Shown in pieces: positions 24,614-36,087 of a DNA stretch of 64,000 nt; the first letter of the stretch is position 1, and the number at the start of each line of letters is the position of its first letter. Origin of the DNA: Streptomyces sp. SPB162 (GTDB lineage: Bacteria; Actinomycetota; Actinomycetes; Streptomycetales; Streptomycetaceae); NCBI RefSeq assembly GCF_029504575.1, contig NZ_JAQFII010000001.1, positions 2,516,501-2,580,500 of the forward strand, given 5' to 3'. Position numbers and translations under genes: made by a program. The notes beneath the pieces were generated by a model. The model saw only the letters and a program-made list of their open reading frames with translations, was not told the origin of the DNA and made no database searches.

Positions 24614-25465
24614 ATGGCCCACCGAACGTTCATCACGGCTCGCCAGCGCCGCCTGGGCGCGGAGCTTCGCCGCATGCGGGAGCACGCGGGGTTCACCATC
24701 CAGGAAGCGGCGGACCTCATGGGCGTCACCCGGTCGCACATCACCAACACGGAACTTGCCCGCTTCGGCGTGAGCGAGGACCGTCTTCGCGCCCTCGCCG
24801 CCAACTACTCCTGCTCGGACGGCGCCTACGTCGACGCACTGGTCGCCATGGCGGCCGAACGCAAGCCGGGTTGGTGGGAAGACTTCCGCGGCATCCTGCC
24901 CGCGGGTGCCCTGGATCTGGCGGAACTCGAGCACTGCGCCGCAGCGCTCCGCGTGGTGCAAATCATGCATGTGCCGGGATTGCTGCAAACCGAGGAGTAC
25001 GCACGGGCGGTCCTCAGCGCGTCCGTTCCCAGCCGCTCACCGGCCGAACTTCGCCGTACGCTCTCGCACCGACTGCGGCGACGCGAGATCCTGGACCGCG
25101 ACGCTCCTCCGCCCTGCGTCTTCATAATCCACGAAGCGGCTTTGCGCATGCGGTTCGGTGATCAACAGGTCCTGCGGGCGCAACTCGCAGCCCTCCTGGA
25201 AGCTTCCGAGCGGGAGAACGTCACCGTACGAATCGTCCCCTTCGAAGCAGGAGGCTTCCACATCGCCGGACTCACCGTCACCTACGCCTCCGGAGCGGTC
25301 GCGCAGCTGGATACCGTGCAACTGGACACCGCGCACAAGGCGCTGTTCCTGGAGGCGGAAGCCCAACTGGAGAACCACCGGGCGATCTTCGAACGAACAG
25401 AGAAGATGGCTCTGCCCGTCAAGAAGTCGCGTGATTTCATTCGCAGCATCGCCCACCACATGTGA
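24614..25465 (+). CDS. XRE-family regulator with DUF5753 domain (WhiJ-like)
   Basis: A 283-residue regulator. Residues about 10-65 form a helix-turn-helix (LRRMREHAGFTIQEAADLMGVTRSHITNTE), and residues about 90-275 form the DUF5753 domain found in WhiJ-like proteins (HVPGLLQTEEYARAVL; VRIVPFEAGGFHIAG). ATG 24614 follows gagagagg; an upstream ATG at 24563 in the same frame would add 17 residues without family character. WhiJ-type proteins repress development and are thought to be released from DNA by a small DUF397 partner, here encoded 10 bases downstream. Confidence 0.9.
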   Translation: MAHRTFITARQRRLGAELRRMREHAGFTIQEAADLMGVTRSHITNTELARFGVSEDRLRALAANYSCSDGAYVDALVAMAAERKPGWWEDFRGILPAGALDLAELEHCAAALRVVQIMHVPGLLQTEEYARAVLSASVPSRSPAELRRTLSHRLRRREILDRDAPPPCVFIIHEAALRMRFGDQQVLRAQLAALLEASERENVTVRIVPFEAGGFHIAGLTVTYASGAVAQLDTVQLDTAHKALFLEAEAQLENHRAIFERTEKMALPVKKSRDFIRSIAHHM

Positions 25466-25475
25466 AGGCCAGCAG

Positions 25476-25673
25476 ATGCTCTCGATAATTTGGCAGAAGT
25501 CCTCCTACTCCGGTTCAGGCGACGAGAACGCCTGCGTCGAACTCGCGGCGGTCGGCGGAACGATCCGCCTGCGGGAGAGTGACGACCCCGATGTCGTCCT
25601 CACCACCACCCCCGCACAGCTCAGCGAGTTCCTCCGGGGTGTACGGGCCGGCCGGTTCGACCATCTCGGTTAG
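25476..25673 (+). CDS. DUF397 domain protein (small WhiJ-partner type)
   Basis: A 65-residue acidic protein consisting of the DUF397 domain: WQKSSYSGSGDENACVELA, IRLRESDDPD, LSEFLRGVRAGRFDHL. In Streptomyces these proteins are encoded beside WhiJ-like regulators and modulate them. ATG 25476 is 10 bases after the regulator stop, so the two are co-transcribed. The protein is full length for the family and shows no membrane or export signal. Confidence 0.92.
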   Translation: MLSIIWQKSSYSGSGDENACVELAAVGGTIRLRESDDPDVVLTTTPAQLSEFLRGVRAGRFDHLG

Positions 25674-25682
25674 GTTCGGCTG

Positions 25683-26018
25683 ATGGGGATCGAACTACAA
25701 CTGCACTCGGAGCGTCCCGGCGCGCGGAAGCGCGCGCCCAACGTCACCCTGCTGCGGGAGTCCCACCAGCACGGTGAGGCGCTGGCGCACGCGCTGGACA
25801 CGCTCGAACTGGACCCTTCGGGCAAACTCGGCTGGATCGATCCGTACGGCGACACCCTGTTCAACGAGCAGGAGGCGCAGGCGATGCAACAGGAAGTCGC
25901 CGCCCTGGTACGGCGGTGCGCCGACGACGCGCAGAGGGCTGCGCTGCTCGACCTCGCCGATCTGCTGGGCGAGTGCGCGGCAACGCCGGGCAGTTACGTA
26001 CGGTGCGTGGGCGACTGA
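25683..26018 (+). CDS. Conserved-looking small protein of unknown function
   Basis: A 111-residue cytoplasmic protein I cannot assign. It is soluble and charged, with a central LGWIDPYGDTLFNEQEAQAMQQEVAALVRRCADDAQRAALLDLADLLGECA that should form two long helices after a small beta element. It starts 9 bases after the DUF397 stop, so it is probably the last gene of the WhiJ-type transcript. Codon third-position bias is coding-like. The complex repeat island begins almost at its stop codon. Confidence 0.65.
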   Translation: MGIELQLHSERPGARKRAPNVTLLRESHQHGEALAHALDTLELDPSGKLGWIDPYGDTLFNEQEAQAMQQEVAALVRRCADDAQRAALLDLADLLGECAATPGSYVRCVGD

Positions 26019-26031
26019 TCCCGGCGGACGG

Positions 26032-26196
26032 GGCTGAGGTCCGAGCAGTGCGGAGTGGTTCTTCTGCGGCGCTGCGCACCTTGACCGGGCGGAGGGGAGG
26101 GCCTTGGCGCTGCGCGCCTGGCAGGGGCGGTACCGCTGCGCGGCCCGGGGGGCAGTGATTCCGGTCCGCTGCGCTCCCCGGGCGGGGTGGTGGGGT
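26032..26196 (+). repeat. Full forward copy B1 of the GCTGCGC-module repeat
   Basis: The four modules lie in order, with GCTGCGC cores at 26071, 26109, 26135 and 26168. The first sits in ttcttctgcggcgctgcgca and the last in gtccgctgcgctccccgggc. It is nearly identical, over roughly 150-165 bases and in opposite orientation, to copy C2 at about 26957-27120. An extra core is at 26221. The region 26019-27424 (1.4 kb) contains no gene I can support; it consists of these copies plus unique spacer at about 26410-26650. Confidence 0.85.
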
Positions 26197-26299
26197 GGGT
26201 GAGGCGGATGGGGAGGTACCGCTGCGCTCCCTTGCCAGTGGCGGGGACTCGGATGAAAGGTGCCTTGGCTCGCGGCTAGGGTCCAGACTCGCAAGCGGT

Positions 26300-26402
26300 C
26301 CTTCTGCGGCGCTGCGCACCTTGACCGGGCGGAGGGGGAGGCCCCGGCGCTGCGCGCCTGGCAGCGGGGCAGTTCGCTGCGCTCCCTTGCCGGGAGGCGG
26401 AG
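26300..26402 (+). repeat. Shortened forward copy B2 of the GCTGCGC-module repeat
   Basis: Modules 1 and 2 are intact (cttctgcggcgctgcgcacc, then cggcgctgcgcgcctggc). Module 3 is missing, and a fourth, gttcgctgcgctcccttgcc, closes the copy, so it looks internally deleted relative to B1. Confidence 0.75.
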
Positions 26403-26689
26403 AGGTTCGCGTGGGAAAGGCCCTGCGGGGGATGGCGGGGGTTGCCCATGGGCCGGGGCGACTTCTGATCCCCTCTTCCTTCCGAGAGATGGTGCCGGTG
26501 GGACTGCATGTTATTGATGGGATTGGTGAGGCGACTTCTGAGCCGGTGTGGATGACTTAGGTCGGTCAGAACCCGATATAGCGGTGCTCCGGCCCCCGGT
26601 GGTGATCGACATCGCGTCGGCCGGAGCTCAAGCGGTCGCCCCGCTCCACCGCTTCGCCGTTCGACCCGCGCTGCCCCATCCGCCTCACC

Positions 26690-26850
26690 CGCCCCACCAC
26701 CCCGCCCGGGGAGCGCAGCGAACCGGAATCACTGCGCCCCCCGGACCGCGCAGCGGTACCGCCCCCGCCAGGCGCGCAGCGCCAAGGGCCCTCCCCCTCC
26801 GCCCGGTCAAGGTGCGCAGCGCCGCAGAAGAACCACTCCGCATCCGCCCG
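26690..26850 (-). repeat. Full inverted copy C1 of the GCTGCGC-module repeat
   Basis: On the minus strand this reads modules 1 to 4 in the same order as B1. The landmark cccgcccggggagcgcagcg begins at 26701. It is the first of three head-to-tail units with a period of about 266-268 bases. Confidence 0.85.
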
Positions 26851-26956
26851 AACCTCAGCCACCCGCGCACCCGCACCCCGAAGCCCGCAGCCCGCACCCC
26901 ACACCCGCACCCCCGCACCCCGAACCGCCCCACTCGCCCCACTCGCCCCACCCACC

Positions 26957-27120
26957 CCGCCACCACCCCGCCCGGGGAGCGCAGCGGACCGGAATCACTG
27001 CCCCCTCGGGCCGCGCAGCGGTACCGCCCCTGCCAGGCGCGCAGCGCCAAGGCCCTCCCCTCCGCCCGGTCAAGGTGCGCAGCACCGCAGAAGAACCACT
27101 CCGCATCCGCCCGAACCTCA
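26957..27120 (-). repeat. Full inverted copy C2 of the GCTGCGC-module repeat
   Basis: The same landmark starts at 26967, 266 bases after C1. The unit differs from B1 at only a few positions when read on the minus strand, making B1 and C2 a near-perfect inverted repeat separated by about 760 bases. A C-rich spacer made of caccccgc-like units joins it to C1. Confidence 0.85.
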
Positions 27121-27227
27121 GCCACCCGCGCACCCGCACCCCCGAAGCCCACAGCCGCCCACCCGCACCCCCTCACCCCGAACCGCCCCACTCACCCCAC
27201 CCACCCCGCCACCACCCCACCACCCCG

Positions 27228-27300
27228 CCACCACCCCGCCCGGGGAGCGCAGCGGACCGGAATCGCTGCGTCCTCCCGGGCCGCGGGGCGGTACCGCCCC
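27228..27300 (-). repeat. Truncated inverted copy C3 of the GCTGCGC-module repeat
   Basis: Only modules 4 and 3 are recognisable, with the landmark at 27235, 268 bases after C2. The sequence then diverges before the SDR gene, whose promoter probably lies in the remaining 120 bases. Confidence 0.7.
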
Positions 27301-27424
27301 GCCCGCCCGGCGGCCGCGGAACGCGCTGCCGCGCGCACATGCCTCGTGCATCGGCGGCCCGCTCTCTAAGCTGACCGCCGGGGGGATCCGGAATTCGGCC
27401 AGCTATACGAGGAGAACCGGTCAC

Positions 27425-28339
27425 ATGGGCTGGACTGCGAACGACATCCCCGACCAGACCGGACGCACCGCCGTGGTGACCGGCGCCAACAGCGGGATCG
27501 GGTACTGCGCCGCGAAGGAGCTGGCGCGGCGCGGGGCGCTCGTCGTGCTGGCGTGCCGCAGTGAGGAGCGCGGGCAGGCCGCGGCGGATCGGTTGGTGGC
27601 AGAGGTGCCCGAAGCGCGGGCCCTGTTCCAGCGGCTGGACCTGGGTGACCTGGGCTCCGTGCGGGCCTTCGCGGAGGAGTTCGACGGCGACCGGCTGGAC
27701 CTGCTGGTGAACAACGCGGGCGTGATGGCGCTGCCGTACACGCAGACCGCCGACGGGTTCGAGACGCAGTTCGGCGTCAATCACCTGGGGCACTTCGCGC
27801 TGACGGGACTGCTGATGCCGAAGCTGCTCGCGACACCCGGAGCCCGGGTGGTCAGCGTCTCCAGCGGGATGCACGCGGTCGCCAACGTGGATCTCGGGGA
27901 CCTGAACAGCGAGCGCCGCTACCGGCGCTGGATCGCCTACGGCCGCTCCAAGAGCGCCAACCTGCTGTTCATCCATGAGCTGGCGCGGCAGTTGGAGGCG
28001 TCGGGCTCGGACGTGGTGGCCGCCGCCGCGCACCCCGGCTACGCCGAGACGAACCTCCAGACGGCGGGCGCCAGGATGGAGGGGCGCAAGCGCATCGAGC
28101 GCGTCATCCACGTCGGTAACCGCATCGTCGGCCAGTCGCCGGAGGCGGGCGCGCTGCCCACGCTCTACGCGGCCACGGCGCCCGATGTGGCCCCCGACTC
28201 GTTCACCGGCCCGCAGTTCCTGGGCTGGCGCGGCGCGCCGCGCCGCTCCTGGCGCGCGTCCTGGACGAAGGACGACCGGGCGGGCGAGCTGCTGTGGACG
28301 GCGTCCGAGCAACTGACGGGTGTCGGCTATAAGTTCTGA
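27425..28339 (+). CDS. Short-chain dehydrogenase/reductase
   Basis: A 304-residue classical SDR. The cofactor-binding motif is TGANSGIG, NNAGVMAL is the second Rossmann signature, and VVSVSSGMH with YGRSKSAN gives the Ser-Tyr-Lys catalytic set (YxxxK). Overall it resembles the retinol-dehydrogenase or protochlorophyllide-reductase-like branch often seen in Streptomyces. It uses NAD(P)H to reduce or oxidise an unknown carbonyl or alcohol. ATG 27425 follows gaggagaa at about 27410-27417. It stands alone after the repeat island and converges with the HAD gene. Confidence 0.9.
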   Translation: MGWTANDIPDQTGRTAVVTGANSGIGYCAAKELARRGALVVLACRSEERGQAAADRLVAEVPEARALFQRLDLGDLGSVRAFAEEFDGDRLDLLVNNAGVMALPYTQTADGFETQFGVNHLGHFALTGLLMPKLLATPGARVVSVSSGMHAVANVDLGDLNSERRYRRWIAYGRSKSANLLFIHELARQLEASGSDVVAAAAHPGYAETNLQTAGARMEGRKRIERVIHVGNRIVGQSPEAGALPTLYAATAPDVAPDSFTGPQFLGWRGAPRRSWRASWTKDDRAGELLWTASEQLTGVGYKF

Positions 28340-28354
28340 GCACTGGAATGGCCA

Positions 28355-29167
28355 CTACGAGCCGTACAGCTGCTCCAGCACCCGCGCCACCCCGTCGTCG
28401 TCGTTCGCGGCCGCCCGCAGCGGCGTCGCGGCCAGGACGTCCGGGTGCGCGTTGCCCATCGCGTAGCCCGCTCCGGCCCAGGTCAGGGTGGACAGGTCGT
28501 TCGGCATGTCACCGAAGGAGACCACCTCGGAGGCGGCGATCCCGCGAGCCGCGCACCACAGGGCGAGCGTGCCGGCCTTCGTCACGCCGGGCGAGCTGAT
28601 CTCCAGCATGCCGGAGCCGCCGGAGTGGGTGACCTCGACGTCGGTGAGCGCGGCGTCGTGGGACGCGGTCATCATCAGGTCCGCGTGGTGCCGGTCGGAG
28701 TGCACGAGGAGCTTGACGATGTCCTCGTCCGCCTCCCACAGCTCGGCGGCGCTCTCCACGATCACCTCCTGGAAGTCCTTCTTCCCGAAGTCGCGCTCGC
28801 TGATGAGGCGGTATCCGGTCTCCAGGGCGAGCGTCGAGCCCGGCAGCGCCGCGACCAGCGCCTCCGCGGCCTTGTGCGCGACGGCCGTCGGCATCAGGCG
28901 CGCGTCGAGGAACTGCCGACCGGGGACGTCGTAGACGATCGCGCCGTTGCAGCAGATCGCGGTCCCCTCGTGCCCCGCACCCTCGGCGATGGCGTCCACG
29001 TAACGCGGCGGCCGCGCCGTGACGAAGACGACCTCGGCCCCCGTCGCCTCCACCATCCGCAGCGCCCGCCGGGTCCGCTCCGAGACCGTACCGTCGCTGC
29101 GCAGCAGCGTGCCGTCGAGGTCGGTGGCCACCAGTCGGGGAGGGGTCAGGAAGGGAGAAGCAGTCAT
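28355..29167 (-). CDS. HAD-superfamily hydrolase, Cof-type phosphatase
   Basis: A 270-residue HAD phosphatase of the Cof/IIB class. The nucleophile and acid-base aspartates are Asp16 and Asp18 in VATDLDGTLL, followed by FVTARPP (motif II) and VVSFGDMPNDLS (motif IV), with a type C2 cap between. Such enzymes dephosphorylate sugar phosphates or flavin and vitamin precursors; the substrate is unknown. ATG 29167 is chosen because the core starts only 11 residues later. It is divergent from the terminator of ppdK and overlaps nothing. Confidence 0.88.
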   Translation of the reverse strand: MTASPFLTPPRLVATDLDGTLLRSDGTVSERTRRALRMVEATGAEVVFVTARPPRYVDAIAEGAGHEGTAICCNGAIVYDVPGRQFLDARLMPTAVAHKAAEALVAALPGSTLALETGYRLISERDFGKKDFQEVIVESAAELWEADEDIVKLLVHSDRHHADLMMTASHDAALTDVEVTHSGGSGMLEISSPGVTKAGTLALWCAARGIAASEVVSFGDMPNDLSTLTWAGAGYAMGNAHPDVLAATPLRAAANDDDGVARVLEQLYGS

Positions 29168-29256
29168 GTTCGGATCATGGCAGATACGCCGGATAGGAAC
29201 GGAGACGGGAGGTGGAGGCAGGATGACCTGCGGTGAAACGACCCAGGGGAAGAGGA

Positions 29257-29289
29257 GGGGGCGGCGTCTCCGCACGAGACGCCGCCCCC
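29257..29289 (-). terminator. Terminator of ppdK
   Basis: Perfect 14-base arms GGGGGCGGCGTCTC (29257-29270) and GAGACGCCGCCCCC (29276-29289) enclose a 5-base loop. It lies 45 bases after the ppdK stop on the minus strand. Confidence 0.85.
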
Positions 29290-29334
29290 GGTGAGGGTGG
29301 AGATGGTTCTACGGGGTGACCTGGAGCAGGTCGG

Positions 29335-32046
<2,712 letters not shown>

Positions 32047-32465
32047 GGGACTCGACTCCTCGTGAGGTCCCCCCGGACAGGGTCTGGGGGAGGGATGCCC
32101 TGACGGCCCGGAGCGTACCCATTCCCAAGGCTTTGCAGTACGTCCATCACCACATCAGACGGCCGTAACCACCCGTCTGCCACTAGATCGAAAGTGACGC
32201 GCCCGGGCGGTCCGCCGCCGATTCCGTTCACTTGTCGAACCGACGACCGCACAGCGTGCCGCGATCGACGGACGCCGCTCACCCTCCGTGAGCTATTCGT
32301 TGATCAAGTGGAGGATCCGGAGTGGCACTCAGTGCCATCCCTTGGAGAGGTGCAGGCATGCCATAACGCTCATCTGAGCGGTGGCATCATCAAACGTGGC
32401 GTGAATCACGCGGTGGGAGGAGCCCTCCTGGACGCCCGATCTCATCCTTCGGACGCCCCCGGTGA
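32047..32465. other. 419-bp gap upstream of ppdK: no gene, one 15-bp palindrome
   Basis: No credible reading frame is seen in either strand. The stretch contains the ppdK leader and a perfect palindrome, TGGCACTCAGTGCCA, at 32323-32337, which could be a regulator site. Otherwise I see nothing. Confidence 0.5.
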
Positions 32466-33608
32466 TCAGCCGCCCGACGTGTCCAGTTCGGCATCCGGGC
32501 TGACGGCGGCGCAGTCGTAGGGGTCCTTCAGCCAGCCGTCCGGGAGCACGACGCGGTTGTTGCCCGCGGTGCGGCCGCGCGGGCCCTCGGCGCTCTCCGG
32601 CCACGGCTGGTCGAGGTCCACCGCGGCCAGGTGCTCGTCCAGCTCCGCGAGGGAGGAGGAGACGGCGAGGCTGCGGCGCAACTGGGAGCCGACCGAGAAT
32701 CCCTTGGTGTACCAGGCGACGTGCTTGCGGAAGTCGATCACTCCGCGCGCCTCGTCGCCGATCCACTCGCCGAGCAGTTCTGCATGGCGCCGCATGACGA
32801 CGGCGACCTCCCGGAACGTCGGCCGGGCCTGCGCGTCCCCGCCTTCCATCGCGCTGACCAGGTCGCCGAAGATCCAGGGGCGGCCAAGGCAGCCGCGGCC
32901 GACCACGACGCCGTCGGCGCCGGTCTCGCGCATCATGCGCAGCGCGTCGTCGGCGCGCCAGATGTCGCCGTTGCCGAGCACCGGGATCTCGGGGACGTGC
33001 TCCTTGAGTCGGGCGATGGCGTCCCAGTCGGCGGTGCCGCCGTAGTGCTGAGCGGCGGTGCGGCCGTGCAGGGCGACCGCGGTGACGCCCTCCTCGACGG
33101 CGATGCGGCCCGCGTCGAGATACGTCAGGTGGTCGTCGTCGATGCCCTTGCGCATCTTGATCGTGACCGGCAGGTCGCCCGCGTTGCCGACCGCCTCGCG
33201 CAGGATCGAGCGCAGCAGGTTCCGCTTGTACGGGAGTGCCGAGCCGCCGCCCTTGCGGGTCACCTTGGGGACGGGGCAGCCGAAGTTGAGGTCGATGTGG
33301 TCGGCCAGGCCCTCGTCCGCGATCATGCGGACCGCCTTGCCGACGGTCACCGGGTCGACGCCGTAGAGCTGGATGGAGCGCGGCTTCTCGCTCGCGTCGA
33401 AGCGGATCAGCCGCAGCGTCTTGGGGTCCCGCTCGACGAGGGCGCGGGTGGTGATCATCTCGCTGACGAACAGGCCCTTGCCGCCGGAGAACTCGCGGCA
33501 CAGCGTGCGGAAGGGCGCATTGGTGATGCCGGCCATGGGGGCGAGCACCACGGGCGGCCACACCGTGTGCGGGCCGATCTGGAGTGGCATGGTGGCGTCA
33601 GCGGTCAT
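32466..33608 (-). CDS. dusB: tRNA-dihydrouridine synthase (DusB-like)
   Basis: A 380-residue FMN enzyme that reduces uridines in the tRNA D-loop. The catalytic cysteine is Cys111 in LNFGCPVPKVTRKGGGSAL, the FMN barrel starts at VVLAPMAGITNAPFR, and VVVGRGCLGRPWIF is the phosphate-binding end. A C-terminal helical domain with DFRKHVAWYTKGF is the tRNA-binding part, longer than in E. coli enzymes, as is usual for actinobacteria. ATG 33608 places the barrel at residue 20. It is divergent from the MFS gene. Confidence 0.92.
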   Translation of the reverse strand: MTADATMPLQIGPHTVWPPVVLAPMAGITNAPFRTLCREFSGGKGLFVSEMITTRALVERDPKTLRLIRFDASEKPRSIQLYGVDPVTVGKAVRMIADEGLADHIDLNFGCPVPKVTRKGGGSALPYKRNLLRSILREAVGNAGDLPVTIKMRKGIDDDHLTYLDAGRIAVEEGVTAVALHGRTAAQHYGGTADWDAIARLKEHVPEIPVLGNGDIWRADDALRMMRETGADGVVVGRGCLGRPWIFGDLVSAMEGGDAQARPTFREVAVVMRRHAELLGEWIGDEARGVIDFRKHVAWYTKGFSVGSQLRRSLAVSSSLAELDEHLAAVDLDQPWPESAEGPRGRTAGNNRVVLPDGWLKDPYDCAAVSPDAELDTSGG

Positions 33609-33713
33609 GGCCCCATTGTCGCGTACGCCGGAAGGGGATTTCGATGTAGCGTTCACGTATCTGTGTGCTCTTGACCACGAGGCCGGAGAACGGCTGATCC
33701 CTGGAGGTCCGAC

Positions 33714-35138
33714 GTGCCGGAACTCAGCTCCCGGCGCCGCATGCTCGTGCTGGCGATCTGCTGCATGAGCCTGCTCATGGTCAGCCTCGACAACACCATC
33801 CTCAATGTGGCGCTCCCCTCCATGCAGAAGGAGCTGCACGCCTCGGTCGCCGGTCTGCAGTGGACGATCGACGCGTACACGCTGGTGCTGGCCTCGCTGC
33901 TGATGCTCGCCGGTTCGACGGCCGACCGGATCGGCCGCCGCCGGGTCTTCCAGACCGGACTGGTGCTGTTCACCGCCGGCTCGGTGCTCTGCAGCCTCGC
34001 GCCGAGCCTCCAGTGGCTCATCGTCTTCCGCATGGTGCAGGCGGTCGGCGGCTCGATGCTCAACCCCGTCGCGATGTCGATCATCACCAACACCTTCACG
34101 GAGCCGCGCGAGCGCGCCCGCGCGATCGGGGTGTGGGGCGGCGTCGTCGGCGTCAGCATGGCGGCGGGCCCGGTGCTCGGCGGGCTGCTCGTCCAGACCG
34201 TCGGCTGGCGCTCCATCTTCTGGATCAACCTCCCGGTCGGGCTGCTCGCGCTCGTCCTGACCGCCCGCTACGTGCCCGAGTCGCGCGCCGCCACGGCGCG
34301 CCGGGTGGACCCGGTCGGCCAGCTCCTCGTCATCGCCCTGCTCGGCTCCCTGACCTACGCGATCATCGAGGCGCCGGACGCGGGGTGGACGTCGGCGCTG
34401 ATCCTGGGCTGCCTGGCCGTCGCGATCGGCTCGCTCGCCGGGCTGGTGAGCTACGAGCGGCGCCGGGTGGACCCGCTGATCGAGCTCGGCTTCTTCCGCA
34501 GCGCGCCCTTCAGCGGCGCCACGGTCATAGCGGTGAGCGCCTTCGCGGCGCTCGGCGGCTTCCTCTTCCTCAACACGCTGTACCTGCAGAACACCCGCGG
34601 GCTCTCCGCCCTCGACGCCGGGCTCTCCATGCTGCCGATGGCCGTCATGTGCCTGGTCTTCGCCCCGTTGTCCGGGCGGCTGGTCGCCAACCGGGGACCC
34701 CGGCTGTCGCTGGTTCTCGCGGGGACCGCGATGACGATCAGCGGCGTGCTGTTCGCGGCGCTGGACGCCGAGTCCTCCACCACGCTGCTGTTCACCTCGT
34801 ACGTGCTCTTCGGTATCGGGTTCGGGCTGGTCAACGCGCCGATCACCAACACCGCCGTGTCCGGGATGCCGCGTTCGCAGGCCGGGGTGGCCGCGGCCGT
34901 CGCCTCCACCAGCCGCCAGGTCGGGCAGTCGCTCGGGGTCGCCGTGATCGGCGCCGCCATCGCCGCGGAGCTGCACACCGCGGCCTGGTGGATCATCGCG
35001 GGGTGCGGGGCCGTCGTCCTGATCCTGGGCACGCTCACCACCGGCCGCTGGGCCGCCGGGACCGCCGAACGGGCCGCGGAGCGGCTGCGGGAGCCGGCGG
35101 TCAGGACCGCCGGGGCCGAAGCCGTCACGAAGTCCTGA
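33714..35138 (+). CDS. MFS transporter, DHA2 (14-TM) drug-exporter family
   Basis: A 474-residue membrane protein with about 14 hydrophobic helices. It has the DHA2 motifs LDNTILNVALPSMQ in helix 1 and GSTADRIGRRRVFQTG (motif A), and motif C-like glycines in GVVGVSMAAGPVLGGLLVQTVGWRSIFWINLPVG. It probably exports small drugs or antibiotics with proton antiport. The GTG start 33714 is preceded by ggagg (33703-33707). It converges with the MmyB-like regulator gene, with only 13 bases between the stops. Substrate unknown. Confidence 0.88.
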   Translation: MPELSSRRRMLVLAICCMSLLMVSLDNTILNVALPSMQKELHASVAGLQWTIDAYTLVLASLLMLAGSTADRIGRRRVFQTGLVLFTAGSVLCSLAPSLQWLIVFRMVQAVGGSMLNPVAMSIITNTFTEPRERARAIGVWGGVVGVSMAAGPVLGGLLVQTVGWRSIFWINLPVGLLALVLTARYVPESRAATARRVDPVGQLLVIALLGSLTYAIIEAPDAGWTSALILGCLAVAIGSLAGLVSYERRRVDPLIELGFFRSAPFSGATVIAVSAFAALGGFLFLNTLYLQNTRGLSALDAGLSMLPMAVMCLVFAPLSGRLVANRGPRLSLVLAGTAMTISGVLFAALDAESSTTLLFTSYVLFGIGFGLVNAPITNTAVSGMPRSQAGVAAAVASTSRQVGQSLGVAVIGAAIAAELHTAAWWIIAGCGAVVLILGTLTTGRWAAGTAERAAERLREPAVRTAGAEAVTKS

Positions 35139-35151
35139 CGAGGGGCGGGCG

Positions 35152-36087
35152 CTACGACCGCCCGGCCGCCGCGAACACCGGCACCGCGTCGGAGACGGGG
35201 GTGGCTGCCGGGGACGTCGCGGACGCGGTGCACAGCTCGTGCAGCCGCCGCAGCCGGGTGCGCGTCACGTCGTCCGCCGGGGTGTACGTCACGAGGCGCG
35301 GCCCGGAGCGCGGGCCGAGCCACAGGTGGGTGAAGTCGAAGGTGAGCAGCCCGACCTGCGGATTCAGATAGCGCTTGGAGCGGTTATCCGGCTGGAGCAC
35401 CTCGTGGCGGTCCCACGCCTCGCAGAACTCCGGTGACGCCTGCTGGAGGCGCTTGAGGAGCGACTTCCAGGCCGGCTCCGCCAGGTGCTCGGCCATCGCG
35501 GACCGGAACTTGGCGGCCATCAGCCGGATCACCTCCTCGCGGTCGATCAGCGCCTCGCGCCAGGCGGGGTCGGTGAAGGCGAGCCACATGATGTTGCGGT
35601 CCTCGAAGGGCCGCGCGTCCAGGTCGTCGATCAGCCGGTTGTACGTGCGGTTGTACGCGATCACGTCATGCCTGCTGTTGGCGACGAAGGCCGGCAGCGG
35701 TTCCAGTTGCCGCAGCATCAGGCGGATCTGGTCCGACATGCCGGGGCAGTCGGCGAACGGGCTCGGGTCCGCGACACCGGCGAGGGTGAACAGGTGCACC
35801 CGCTCGTTCGGGTCGAGCATCAGGGCGCGGGCGATGGCGTCGGCGACCTGCGCGGACACCTGGATGTCGCGCGCCTGCTCCAGCCACGTGTACCAGGTGA
35901 CGCCGACCGCGGCGAGGTTCGCGACCTCCTCGCGACGCAGCCCCGGCGTGCGGCGCCGCCGCCCCGCGGGCAGCCCGACCTGCTCGGGAGCGATGCGCTC
36001 GCGGCGGCTGCGCAGGAACGAGGCGAGCTCGCGCCGCTTGATGTCGGCGCCCGACTCGTGCCGCTCGGTGGTCGTCGTCGTAGGCAT
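35152..36087 (-). CDS. XRE-family regulator with MmyB-like ligand-binding domain
   Basis: A 311-residue regulator. Residues about 15-95 form the helix-turn-helix with the family phrase RRRTPGLRREEVANLAAVGVTWYTWLEQ. Residues about 110-290 form the MmyB-like PAS-related domain (DVIAYNRTYNRLIDDL; VGLLTFDFTHLWLG). Some MmyB-like proteins bind fatty acids or other small ligands. ATG 36087 was chosen over ATG 36105, 18 bases upstream in frame, because the palindrome at 36082-36102 overlaps the start region and probably is an operator. It is divergent from the MFS exporter at 36177, its likely target. Confidence 0.88.
   Translation of the reverse strand: MPTTTTTERHESGADIKRRELASFLRSRRERIAPEQVGLPAGRRRRTPGLRREEVANLAAVGVTWYTWLEQARDIQVSAQVADAIARALMLDPNERVHLFTLAGVADPSPFADCPGMSDQIRLMLRQLEPLPAFVANSRHDVIAYNRTYNRLIDDLDARPFEDRNIMWLAFTDPAWREALIDREEVIRLMAAKFRSAMAEHLAEPAWKSLLKRLQQASPEFCEAWDRHEVLQPDNRSKRYLNPQVGLLTFDFTHLWLGPRSGPRLVTYTPADDVTRTRLRRLHELCTASATSPAATPVSDAVPVFAAAGRS

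Noticed and set aside
26548..27369. 273-codon proline-rich frame through the repeat island
   Set aside because: Its sequence is just the translated GCTGCGC-module repeats, with the same peptide appearing twice and no recognisable domain.
32194..32520. 108-codon plus-strand frame upstream of dusB
   Set aside because: It runs into the antisense of dusB, shows no domain and lacks a ribosome-binding site.
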